Below the pieces are notes generated by a model that worked only from the letters and a program-made list of their open reading frames with translations, was not told the origin of the DNA and searched no databases. Made by a program: the position numbers and the translations under genes. Below, piece by piece: positions 7,165 to 13,486 of a stretch of DNA of 13,486 nt (positions are counted from its first letter, which is position 1; each line of letters starts with the position of its first letter). The stretch comes from Planctomycetaceae bacterium (GTDB taxonomy: Bacteria; Planctomycetota; Planctomycetia; Pirellulales; Lacipirellulaceae), in assembly GCA_002713555.1 (NCBI GenBank), contig PATG01000095.1, positions 1 to 13,486 on the forward strand, in the 5' to 3' direction.

Positions 7165-7178
7165 TACTTTGCAAAGTA
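7165..7178. terminator. Palindrome between convergent permease and oxidoreductase genes
   Basis: TACTTTGCAAAGTA is a perfect 14-base palindrome that can fold as a 5-bp stem with a TGCA loop. It lies in the 51-base gap between two converging genes, the usual place for a bidirectional terminator. There is no T-run and the stem is weak, so support is modest. Confidence 0.3.
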
Positions 7179-7187
7179 CCCGCACAA

Positions 7188-8306
7188 TTATCCCGCTTTG
7201 CGATGGATAATGACCGTGTCGTCGTCGCTCCAATGATCGGCCATGGGGGACGTGCCAGGGGAGATGGGCATGGCCAGTGGTCCGCGGCGAGTTCCTTGGT
7301 TGCCGTCCCAGGAGTGCTGGGCGACTTGCTCGAGGATGCGTTCTGCCACGGCGACCGCGTCTCTACCGGCACTGCCTGTGACTTGGGGGCTACTGCCTGT
7401 TCGAATTGCCTGTGCGAAGTCCAGCTGTTCCTGCTCGATTGCATTCACATCAAGTGTGGGCAGGTCACGTTTGGCGAGTAGTTCAACGAACAAATTGTCG
7501 CGGAGGTTCTCTTTTTGAGACGTTGACAGTGTGTTTGCATCAAAAGTGCGGTTCAAAACGTCGCTTGAAGGATCGACGAGTATGGATTTGCGGGTGGCAA
7601 AATCAATAGTTGCTGCACATGTAGGAGTGATGATCTGCATGGTGCGTTCGGGCGTATAGCTGACCCGAGATGCTGTCAGGTTTGCTACACATCCAGATTC
7701 GAATACCAGCCGGGCGCTGACCATGTCCTCCTGATCACCCAATACCGAAATACCCAGTGCTTCGGCACGTACCAGAGGGGACTGCACAAGGCTTAACACA
7801 ACATCGATATCATGGATCATCAGATCGTAGACAACGCCGATATCTGTAGAACGAAAAGTGTAGGTGCTGCAACGGCGTGCTTCAATGAATTTTGGGTCCG
7901 AGATTTTGTGACCCAGGGCAGCGAAGCCCGGGTTGAATCTCTCTACGTGCCCTACCTGGAGGACAAGTTGTTTGCGACGAGCCGTTGAGACCATTTCGTT
8001 GGCCTCAGACAACGATGCGGCCAGAGGTTTTTCTACCAGGAGGTGGAGTCCCCCTTGCATAAGCTGGCGGGCCACTTGAGCGTGGCTTTGCGTGGGAGTT
8101 GCGATCACTGCCGCATCGACCTGGCCAAACAGTTCGCGGCAATCATTGAAAGGTTGTGCGCCGGTTTTTGCAGCGACTTGAGCACAGGCCGTCGGATCCG
8201 AATCAACGACAGCAACGAGCTGGATAGCATCGAGCCCTGCGGCCAATTGGGCATGAATCCGCCCGAGATGTCCCGTGCCAACTATGGCCAATCGTAAACG
8301 GCTCAC
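7188..8306 (-). CDS. Gfo/Idh/MocA oxidoreductase of the lipid A cluster, GnnA-like (UDP-GlcNAc 3-dehydrogenase candidate)
   Basis: The product is 372 residues. An N-terminal Rossmann fold carries GTGHLG (10-15). VEKPLA (91-96) holds the conserved Lys93, and GVVYDLMIH (157-165) gives the GxxxDxxxH pattern with Asp161 and His165. These are the NAD(P)-binding and catalytic features of the family. HVERFNP (120-126) is typical of members found beside lpx genes. GnnA from Acidithiobacillus ferrooxidans and Leptospira oxidises UDP-GlcNAc at C3 before GnnB transaminates it, producing the diamino precursor for lipid A with N-linked chains. The gene is the last of the ompH-lpxC-lpxA run; its GTG start overlaps the lpxA TGA by 4 bases (GTGA). 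AAGGAAGG lies 4 bases upstream, supporting that start and translational coupling. No GnnB aminotransferase is in this window. A 40-residue polar C-terminal tail is unexplained. Family call is firm, substrate is inference. Confidence 0.88.
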   Translation of the reverse strand: MSRLRLAIVGTGHLGRIHAQLAAGLDAIQLVAVVDSDPTACAQVAAKTGAQPFNDCRELFGQVDAAVIATPTQSHAQVARQLMQGGLHLLVEKPLAASLSEANEMVSTARRKQLVLQVGHVERFNPGFAALGHKISDPKFIEARRCSTYTFRSTDIGVVYDLMIHDIDVVLSLVQSPLVRAEALGISVLGDQEDMVSARLVFESGCVANLTASRVSYTPERTMQIITPTCAATIDFATRKSILVDPSSDVLNRTFDANTLSTSQKENLRDNLFVELLAKRDLPTLDVNAIEQEQLDFAQAIRTGSSPQVTGSAGRDAVAVAERILEQVAQHSWDGNQGTRRGPLAMPISPGTSPMADHWSDDDTVIIHRKAG

Positions 8307-9112
8307 GCTGCCTTCCTTATAGATTCTCTGCCACGGCCATGTTTGCCTTCGGACTGTCTTTCGATGAAGTTAAACAGATTTTCTACTTCGGGTGTCACCT
8401 GGTCCTTGGAACTCAAAATTTCGCGTGCATGGGACAGGCCAACCTTGGAGCGATACAGCAATCGGTTTGCTACAGCGAGACAGTCAATACTCTCGGCCGA
8501 AAAATTATTTCGTTTTAAGGCAACTATGTTGATGCAGCGTGGCTTGGCAGCAATTCCCTCCACAAGCATGTAGGGGGGGACATCGTGCAAGGCACGGCTC
8601 AGGGCGGCCAGGAAGGAGTAACTGCCAATCGTCACATAGTGGTGGATGCCACAACCTCCAGAGATGGAAGCGTGATCATGGACATGAACATGCCCAGCCA
8701 ACATGGTTCCGTTGGCAATTACGATTTGATTGCCCAGCCTACAGTCGTGTGCCACATGCACATTGCCCATGAGAAAGTTTTTGTCACCGATTTGGGTGAT
8801 TCCGTCTTCTTTTTCGCTACCTCGGTTAACGGTTACTCCTTCACGAAGTGTGTTCTCGTCGCCTATGACAACACAAGTGTCCGTGCCCTGGTAGCTGAGG
8901 TCTTGAGGTTCGGCTCCCACGACAACATTGGGATACAAAATATTGTTTTTTCCCAGGGTGACATTTCCCATGAGAGTGACGTTGTTGAGGAGTCGAGTAC
9001 CAGACCCGATTTTTGCATTTGGTCCTACCATGCAAAACGGGCCGATTTCGACATCTACGTCGATTTCTGCTCGAGGATCAATCCAGGCGTTTGCTGCTAT
9101 GCTTGATGCCAT
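8303..9112 (-). CDS. lpxA: Acyl-ACP--UDP-N-acetylglucosamine O-acyltransferase (or N-acyltransferase) LpxA
   Basis: The 269-residue product is a left-handed beta-helix acyltransferase with hexapeptide repeats through the first two thirds. Diagnostic segments are EPQDLSYQG (68-76), REGVTVNRGS (90-99) and MGNVHVAHDC (115-124), with both His residues of the active-site HxxH (119 and 122; His122 corresponds to E. coli His125). DVPPYMLVEG and NIVALKRNNF follow, with a helical C-terminal domain. It transfers a 3-hydroxyacyl chain from ACP to the 3-position of UDP-GlcNAc, the first lipid A step, in the cytoplasm. I chose ATG 9112 because MASSIAANAWIDPRAEI aligns with normal LpxA N-termini and the length matches E. 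coli (262). The frame extends to a GTG at 9211 directly after the lpxC stop, adding 33 residues with no LpxA match and no SD. The ATG is preceded by ACCTCCTG, not an SD. If the neighbour is GnnA, the natural acceptor may be the 3-amino analogue. Confidence 0.95.
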   Translation of the reverse strand: MASSIAANAWIDPRAEIDVDVEIGPFCMVGPNAKIGSGTRLLNNVTLMGNVTLGKNNILYPNVVVGAEPQDLSYQGTDTCVVIGDENTLREGVTVNRGSEKEDGITQIGDKNFLMGNVHVAHDCRLGNQIVIANGTMLAGHVHVHDHASISGGCGIHHYVTIGSYSFLAALSRALHDVPPYMLVEGIAAKPRCINIVALKRNNFSAESIDCLAVANRLLYRSKVGLSHAREILSSKDQVTPEVENLFNFIERQSEGKHGRGRESIRKAA

Positions 9113-9211
9113 CAGGAGGTTTCTCTTGAATTCGGTATTACGTGGCCTAATGGGTACTACTGATATCGATAAATGTACTTTGGTTCTTATGGATTTATGG
9201 TTTTGGCCCAC

Positions 9212-10087
9212 TCAGGCGGTTGCACGCAATATTCGGGTAGGCGCAAAACGATTTACCAGTTCGGTAGCCAGTGTGGCATTGAGTTGGTGGCTACTGCGGT
9301 GTGCAATAATGCGCCCTTCAATTTCGCAACCCGTGAGTGCCATGTCGCCAATCACATCGAGCGCTTTATGCCGCGCACATTCATTTTGAAAACGAAGGAC
9401 ATTTTCCACTGGGCCCTGGTCATCGAATACCAGCAAGTCGCGTGGTGTTACCCTTTGGCCAAGTCCCTGCCGGATCATTTCGTCGGCCTCTTTTTGCAGT
9501 ACAAAAGTACGGCAAGGGGCAAGTTCCCGCCGAAAATTAGCGGGTGTGATCTCGATGGATATGGACTGCTGGCCTATGACGGAAGCATGGGGGTAATCCA
9601 ACTCAAAATGTACGCTATATTTACCCGTTGTGTCTGGCTGAGCTTTTATCCAGGAGTCGCCATCAGCGAAGGAAATGGGTTCGGTAATGACAAGTCGCTG
9701 CACAGCACAGTTCTGTTCGACAGTTCCTACGGCATCCAAAGCCTGCACAAAGGCTAGTGATGAACCATCGCATCCTGGCATTTCCACTTGATCGACACCT
9801 ATTTCACAATTGTCGATTTGCAATCCGACCAAAGCTGCCAGAATGTGTTCGACCATGTCGACCTGTACGCCCGCGTAGCGCAAATTGCTACGTCGGCCGA
9901 CATCGATGCGATTTTCGATCCGAGCTGGCACTTGTTCAGCATTGCCCAGGTCGTCACGTACAAACCGGATACCCGTTCCTGCTGCGGCAGGGCGAAACTC
10001 GACACGTACGTCGCGTCCACTCCAGTATCCATATCCAGATACCATGGCTGGGCGTTTGATAGTACGTTGTAAACGGCTCAAGGACAT
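9212..10087 (-). CDS. lpxC: UDP-3-O-acyl-N-acetylglucosamine deacetylase LpxC
   Basis: The 291-residue product is a complete single-domain LpxC (E. coli has 305 residues). It removes the N-acetyl group from the acylated UDP-GlcNAc, the committed step of lipid A synthesis. Zn ligands are visible as His81 in VEHILAAL, and His240 and Asp244 in HKALDVIGD; the catalytic Glu80 precedes His81. His267, in SSHQLN, aligns with the E. coli general acid in SGHALN. It is not fused to FabZ, unlike LpxC of Bacteroidetes and Chlorobi. The start at ATG 10087 (MSLSRLQRTIK) matches the usual LpxC beginning; a TTG at 10126 would add 13 residues with no family support. Neither start has a strong SD. The gap to ompH is 57 bases and to lpxA 99 bases, all on the same strand. 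Confidence 0.95.
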   Translation of the reverse strand: MSLSRLQRTIKRPAMVSGYGYWSGRDVRVEFRPAAAGTGIRFVRDDLGNAEQVPARIENRIDVGRRSNLRYAGVQVDMVEHILAALVGLQIDNCEIGVDQVEMPGCDGSSLAFVQALDAVGTVEQNCAVQRLVITEPISFADGDSWIKAQPDTTGKYSVHFELDYPHASVIGQQSISIEITPANFRRELAPCRTFVLQKEADEMIRQGLGQRVTPRDLLVFDDQGPVENVLRFQNECARHKALDVIGDMALTGCEIEGRIIAHRSSHQLNATLATELVNRFAPTRILRATA

Positions 10088-10144
10088 ACGGGCACTCAAT
10101 GCGAAATCAATAGAAACCTGGCACAATTAATCCCAAACGTCAGA

Positions 10145-10777
10145 TCAGCGCCGCGTTGGTTGTCCATTGGTAGCAGCTGGTGCTAGGCCATTGGGGGAAC
10201 CGCCATGATTTAACAAATCACGGATTTCAGGTGTGATGTCGATTCCGTTCTGATGAACGACAGACTTATTGATGCCCTGCAAAATAGCCTTGGGGTTGTT
10301 GGGATCAATGGGATCTCCATCGAATCGTAAGACGAGTCCAAGATTGCGTTGCTGGGCGTAGTACTGAACGGCTTGTGTAACTTCCTGATAAGTTTGGTAG
10401 TAAACTTTGGCTTCACGTTCCAGGATTTCTTTGCGAGCACGATTGACTTTGATTTGTAGCTCTGCTTTGAGCCGAGTCAGTTCTTCGTCAAGTTGTTTGA
10501 ATTCTGGAGCGCTGGGATTGTAGGTCCTGGCTTCTTGCTCTTTGGCTTGAATGGTATCCCGGTCGCCTTTGAGTTGCGTGTCCGTAGCCTGCATTTCTTG
10601 TTTCAGGCTTTCCATGGAGGTTGTAAATCGATTGTAATTTTTAAACAAGAAACTTACATCAACGACAGCGATGCCAAATCGCGATACGTTGGCGCTGGGA
10701 CTCGTGTCCTGTGCACCTGCAGAAATGGAGGTGGCGAATAGCCCAGTAACAATAGCGGTAAGCAGCAAAGTTCTCAC
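10145..10777 (-). CDS. OmpH/Skp family periplasmic chaperone
   Basis: The product is 210 residues. Residues 1-22 form a signal peptide (cleavage after SAGA). VSRFGIAVVDVSFLFKNY (31-48) is the beta-strand start typical of Skp. Residues about 52-145 are a charged, heptad-rich helix, the tentacle coiled coil. The end closes with GLVLRFDG, the second strand of the small beta body, and a 60-residue extension with Asn/Pro-rich tail. Skp trimers hold unfolded outer-membrane proteins in the periplasm before insertion by BamA. The start is a GTG at 10777 with AAGGAG 7 bases upstream, a strong SD. It is the first gene of the four-gene minus-strand run; in many bacteria skp likewise precedes lpx genes (bamA-skp-lpxD-fabZ-lpxA in E. 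coli). Here bamA, lpxD and fabZ are not beside it. Confidence 0.9.
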   Translation of the reverse strand: MRTLLLTAIVTGLFATSISAGAQDTSPSANVSRFGIAVVDVSFLFKNYNRFTTSMESLKQEMQATDTQLKGDRDTIQAKEQEARTYNPSAPEFKQLDEELTRLKAELQIKVNRARKEILEREAKVYYQTYQEVTQAVQYYAQQRNLGLVLRFDGDPIDPNNPKAILQGINKSVVHQNGIDITPEIRDLLNHGGSPNGLAPAATNGQPTRR

Positions 10778-11129
10778 GTCAGCACTCCTTGCTGGAAGTG
10801 GTCATCCTTGACCAAACGTAGTTTAGCCGGCCTGAACGCTGCAATACGCTCCAACAACGCGGGAAAAAGGCCAGCGGGGTAAATTGCGTGGCGTATTGTG
10901 CCGAGAACCGCGATTGGCGTAAAGAGCACTTTGAAAAGTTGGGTGAGATGAAAAATGACCCGTAAAAAAGAGGGGTCGTCCAGTAATGTCTGACAAAAAT
11001 GCCCTCTCTTTTAATTTTTTTCTTGAACTCGAGACGGCCCCCCTATTTCGCCTTTACAGGTGGGGTCTCAATTCCTATTCTCCCGCCCCCACCCAGCCAT
11101 TGCAGCCGAAATGAGAAGGAGATTCTCGG
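10778..11129. other. Divergent intergenic region between ompH operon and receiver/kinase unit
   Basis: The 352 bases must contain the promoters for both directions. I could not assign a strong -35/-10 pair on either strand. It contains the terminator-like hairpin at 10964-11020 and a weaker GAGA-CCCC/GGGG-TCTC pairing (11031-11071). No ORF with an SD and recognisable product is present. Confidence 0.5.
10964..11020. terminator. Terminator-like hairpin with poly-T, readable from both strands
   Basis: AAAAAAGAGGGG (10964-10975) can pair with CCCTCTCTTTT (11002-11012) with one bulge and a loop of about 26 bases. It is followed on the + strand by AATTTTTTT. On the - strand the A-run supplies a T-run after the same stem. 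It sits upstream of both flanking operons, so it does not end a known gene. It could end a small RNA, insulate the two promoters, or act as an attenuator in the ompH leader. Confidence 0.45.
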
Positions 11130-11489
11130 TTGTCCTACCATCCAAGAATACTGATAGTCGATGCGTCGCCCGAGTCTCGCGATATCCTGCAAACTCTACT
11201 TCAGAGGCAGGGAGCCGAAACCCTGGTAGCATCCGGGGTGCGTCGTGCTGCTGAAATGGTCAAATGCCAGCAACCGGATATGATCGTGCTCGACGAGGAC
11301 TCGGATTTGAGCCCAGCTCACGAAGCCACACGGGATTTGGAGCAGACGGCATCCCGCAGTGCTATCCCAATCGTTGTACTCGGAACTGCCCGGAGGCATT
11401 TTAGCTCTTTCTCTAAGGGACAACTGGTTACGAAACCCTACCATTATGGGCCATTAATCCGTAGAATCGAAGAACTGCTGGGGAAGTAA
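11130..11489 (+). CDS. Stand-alone response-regulator receiver domain
   Basis: The product is 119 residues, the size of one CheY-like receiver with no output domain. PRILIVDAS places Asp11 in the metal-binding acidic site; the usual second acidic residue is Ala12. MIVLDED puts the phosphoacceptor at Asp55. VVLGTA gives the switch Thr86, and LVTKPY gives Lys102 with the expected following Pro. The start is a TTG at 11130, supported by AAGGAG at 11116-11121 with an 8-base spacer; no ATG fits. It lies 33 bases upstream of the FHA-GAF kinase and on the same strand, so the two are probably co-transcribed and the kinase (or another kinase) may phosphorylate it. Single-domain receivers often act as phosphorelay intermediates or by protein contact. 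Output is unknown. Confidence 0.85.
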   Translation: MSYHPRILIVDASPESRDILQTLLQRQGAETLVASGVRRAAEMVKCQQPDMIVLDEDSDLSPAHEATRDLEQTASRSAIPIVVLGTARRHFSSFSKGQLVTKPYHYGPLIRRIEELLGK

Positions 11490-11522
11490 TCCCTTGCCTT
11501 TTCTTTCGGAGTAGTAGGCTCA

Positions 11523-13331
11523 ATGGCATCCCTATTTGTCATCAGGGGACGCGATCAGGGGAAGCGTTTCCAACTTGAAGAATCAACACTTACTGTAGGC
11601 CGTACGCAAGACGCAACCGTGCGGCTACACGATACCGAGGTTTCGCGCGCGCATGCTGAGCTGATACGTAAGGGCGATACCTATGTACTGCGAGATTTGG
11701 GAAGCTCGAACGGTTCTTTTGTGAACGGCCAAGCCGCATCAGAACGCGAACTTGTCAGTGGGGATCAAATCCAATTTGGCCGTTCGCTCGTACTCTATAC
11801 GGGTTTCGTCGAGGAATCTCTGGAAAACCTCGAAGACAAAGTCGACATCATAGCCAAAGCCGAAAGCAATGACGGCTCGCGTATTGTTGCATCGTTAAGT
11901 CACTCAGAAGGAAGTGACTGGATGCTGCCAGACGTAAGTAGTTCGTCTAGTCCTTGGATCGCGCGGGCTCGCAGTAATTTGCAGATCATGTATCGCACGG
12001 CACTTGCGGTCAGCCACACGATGGATATAGACCAGCTACTTGCTCGGATCATGGAGATGATCTTTGAGTGGGTTGATGCGGATCGTGGTTGTATCATGCT
12101 TAAGGATATCGATACCGACAAGCTTGTTCCCAAGGTGCGACGTCATCGTCGTGGGATACGTACTGAAGACAAAATTACTATCAGCAAAACCATTTTAGAT
12201 TATGTCGTCCAGCACAATGAGGGGGTCATGACCTCGAATGCCAGTGATGACAAACGGTGGGATCCTGCACAGAGTATTGTCAAGTTGGGAGTGCGCGAAG
12301 CAATCTGTGTGCCCATGCAAGGCCGTTATAACGTGGTGGGGGTCATCTATATCGATACCTCGATCACACCCCAACGGATGTTGATGAAAGAGGGGAGCGC
12401 CGACCAGTTTACTGAAGAACATCTTCGCTTGATGATCGCAATTGCCCATCAGGCTGCGCTGGCCGTCGAAGACACCTCGTATTACAAGGCGATGGTACAA
12501 GCTGAGCGATTGGCAGCTGTTGGCCAGACGATCGCATCTTTGTCGCATCACATTAAGAATATCCTCCAGGGTGTGCGAGGAGGCAGTTATCTGATTGAAC
12601 TAGGGTTGGGTGACTATGACAAGTCTGAGGAACCCCAATCCGAGGAGGGGGAGGCCCGCGACGATAATGCAGTTGAGACAATCCGCAAGGGCTGGGGAAT
12701 TGTCGAGCGCAACCAGGAACGCATTTCTTCGCTCGTGATGGATATGTTGACATTTAGCAAAGAGCGTGTGCCTGATCCGGTGCCGTCGGATTGGAATGCC
12801 GTTGGTGAAGAAGTGGTCGAACTGTTGCAAATGCGTGCTGAAGAAGCAGAAGTTGAGATGGAAGCACATTTTGACAGTAAAATGCCCATAATATTATTTG
12901 ATCCCGAGGCCATGCATCGGGCAGTAATGAATGTGGTTGGGAATGCCATCGATGCTTGCGAAGAATGCGAAGGTGGCAAAATCCATGTGCGGACGGAGTA
13001 TCTTGCGGATGAAAAAATAGCCCATTTCATCGTGGAGGATAACGGTCCAGGTATTGAGCCGGATGATCTGGAAGCAATCTTCAATGTTTTTGTTTCGCGC
13101 AAAGGTGGTCGCGGTACAGGACTGGGGCTCCCCGCAAGTCGCAAGACTCTGGAAGAGCATGGCGGCCAGATATTAGTAGACAGTCAGCCAGGCCAGGGGA
13201 GCCGTTTTACGTTAGAACTTCCCGTCAACGTGCAGCCACCAGAGCAACCTTCTCCGAAGAATCGCGGGCAAACCCTGACGCCTGTCGAAATGCCGCCGGG
13301 TGAACATTCGGATGCTTCGTCGTCGCAGTAG
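11523..13331 (+). CDS. FHA-GAF sensor histidine kinase
   Basis: The product is 602 residues, with no signal or membrane span, so cytoplasmic. Residues 1-95 are an FHA domain (VGR at 25-27, SRAH at 41-44, GSSNGSFVNG at 60-69), which binds phosphothreonine peptides. Residues about 150-320 form a GAF domain (LAVSHTMDIDQLL, DADRGCIML, GVIYIDTS). HisKA follows with SHHIKN at 341-346: His342 is the likely phospho-site and the usual Glu after it is His343. An acidic, low-complexity insert (about 363-385) separates the two dimerisation helices. HATPase_c has N470/N474 in MNVVGNAIDA, DNGPG at 506-510 and GGRGTGLGL at 528-536. The last 35 residues are Pro/Ser-rich. The FHA domain suggests input from Ser/Thr kinases, plentiful in planctomycetes. 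It follows the receiver gene by 33 bases; GGAG and TAGG occur upstream of the ATG. Confidence 0.94.
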   Translation: MASLFVIRGRDQGKRFQLEESTLTVGRTQDATVRLHDTEVSRAHAELIRKGDTYVLRDLGSSNGSFVNGQAASERELVSGDQIQFGRSLVLYTGFVEESLENLEDKVDIIAKAESNDGSRIVASLSHSEGSDWMLPDVSSSSSPWIARARSNLQIMYRTALAVSHTMDIDQLLARIMEMIFEWVDADRGCIMLKDIDTDKLVPKVRRHRRGIRTEDKITISKTILDYVVQHNEGVMTSNASDDKRWDPAQSIVKLGVREAICVPMQGRYNVVGVIYIDTSITPQRMLMKEGSADQFTEEHLRLMIAIAHQAALAVEDTSYYKAMVQAERLAAVGQTIASLSHHIKNILQGVRGGSYLIELGLGDYDKSEEPQSEEGEARDDNAVETIRKGWGIVERNQERISSLVMDMLTFSKERVPDPVPSDWNAVGEEVVELLQMRAEEAEVEMEAHFDSKMPIILFDPEAMHRAVMNVVGNAIDACEECEGGKIHVRTEYLADEKIAHFIVEDNGPGIEPDDLEAIFNVFVSRKGGRGTGLGLPASRKTLEEHGGQILVDSQPGQGSRFTLELPVNVQPPEQPSPKNRGQTLTPVEMPPGEHSDASSSQ

Positions 13332-13427
13332 CCCGGATATTTCATGCGATTCGTCGCGAGGTGGTCTAAGTCATTATTAGAGAAACTCTGCGGCAACTTT
13401 GCCAACCAAAGCTACCCTTATACGTAG

Positions 13428-13448
13428 CGAAAGCCGCCAAGGCTTTCG
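13428..13448. terminator. 8-bp perfect hairpin downstream of the kinase gene
   Basis: CGAAAGCC (13428-13435) and GGCTTTCG (13441-13448) form a perfect 8-bp stem around a 5-base GCCAA loop, 97 bases after the kinase stop. No T-run follows, so it may be a factor-dependent terminator structure or a dispersed repeat. The remaining bases from 13332 to 13486 hold no convincing gene. Confidence 0.4.
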
Positions 13449-13486
13449 GTTGCGCTGCATCCAACGGTGTCCACCGAAATTCTTGG

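Noticed and set aside
8585..9106. Plus-strand 173-codon frame inside lpxA
   Set aside because: Entirely antisense to lpxA, whose hexapeptide repeats and active-site residues are clear.
8928..9389. Plus-strand open frame across the lpxC-lpxA junction, with AGGAGGT at 9114-9120 before an in-frame TTG
   Set aside because: It is antisense to well-supported lpxA and lpxC coding sequence for most of its length, has no family resemblance, and the SD match is the complement of the ACCTCC before lpxA.
13344..13427. Short ATG frame of 27 codons after the kinase gene
   Set aside because: No SD, ends in TAG just before the hairpin, and no recognisable sequence.
1..13486. CRISPR array, defence system, prophage or insertion sequence
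   Set aside because: No regularly spaced repeats with unique spacers, no transposase, integrase or phage gene, and no terminal inverted repeats with target duplication were visible; the direct repeats near 5368-5478 are too few and too close.

Overview
The window looks like chromosomal DNA of a planctomycete, probably near the Pirellulales. Four things suggest this: a DUF1571-type secreted protein, a secreted protein with a CX4CH haem-type motif, an FHA-GAF-histidine kinase of the kind common in that group, and an lpx (lipid A) cluster that includes a Gfo/Idh dehydrogenase. Several starts are GTG or TTG, some genes lack a Shine-Dalgarno (SD) sequence, and intergenic gaps are long. The taxonomic call is inference; no rRNA or other phylogenetic marker is present.

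Left part (1-5375): the 3' end of a GH13_18 sucrose/glucosylglycerate phosphorylase-like gene (+) enters from the left edge. A poorly explained 590-base stretch follows, then a secreted DUF1571 protein (-) and a 615-base gene-free stretch with several hairpins. Next come a glyoxalase II-like metallo-beta-lactamase-fold hydrolase (+) and a small cysteine-rich lipoprotein (+). The lipoprotein gene ends 4 bases from a convergent secreted CX4CH protein gene (-). An acylphosphatase (+) is divergent from that gene.

Middle part (5376-10777): a 300-base AT-rich gap with short direct repeats leads into an ABC-2 type permease (+) with no ATPase gene beside it. It converges on a four-gene minus-strand run, transcribed ompH/skp - lpxC - lpxA - Gfo/Idh oxidoreductase. 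This run is an envelope-biogenesis operon: a periplasmic chaperone for outer-membrane proteins, the first acylation and committed deacetylation steps of lipid A synthesis, and a dehydrogenase that resembles GnnA. GnnA-type enzymes oxidise the UDP-GlcNAc 3-OH so that an amine can be installed, giving N-linked primary acyl chains. This is the most biologically informative point in the window.

Right part (10778-13486): a 350-base divergent intergenic region with a terminator-like hairpin precedes a two-gene signalling unit (+). It encodes a stand-alone receiver domain (TTG start, strong SD) and an FHA-GAF-HisKA-HATPase histidine kinase. The last 155 bases carry no convincing gene, only an 8-bp hairpin.

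I found no tRNA, rRNA, CRISPR array, insertion sequence, prophage or defence system. Most of the window is ordinary chromosomal content; the interest lies in details of the lipid A cluster, the signalling pair and the unexplained intergenic structure.
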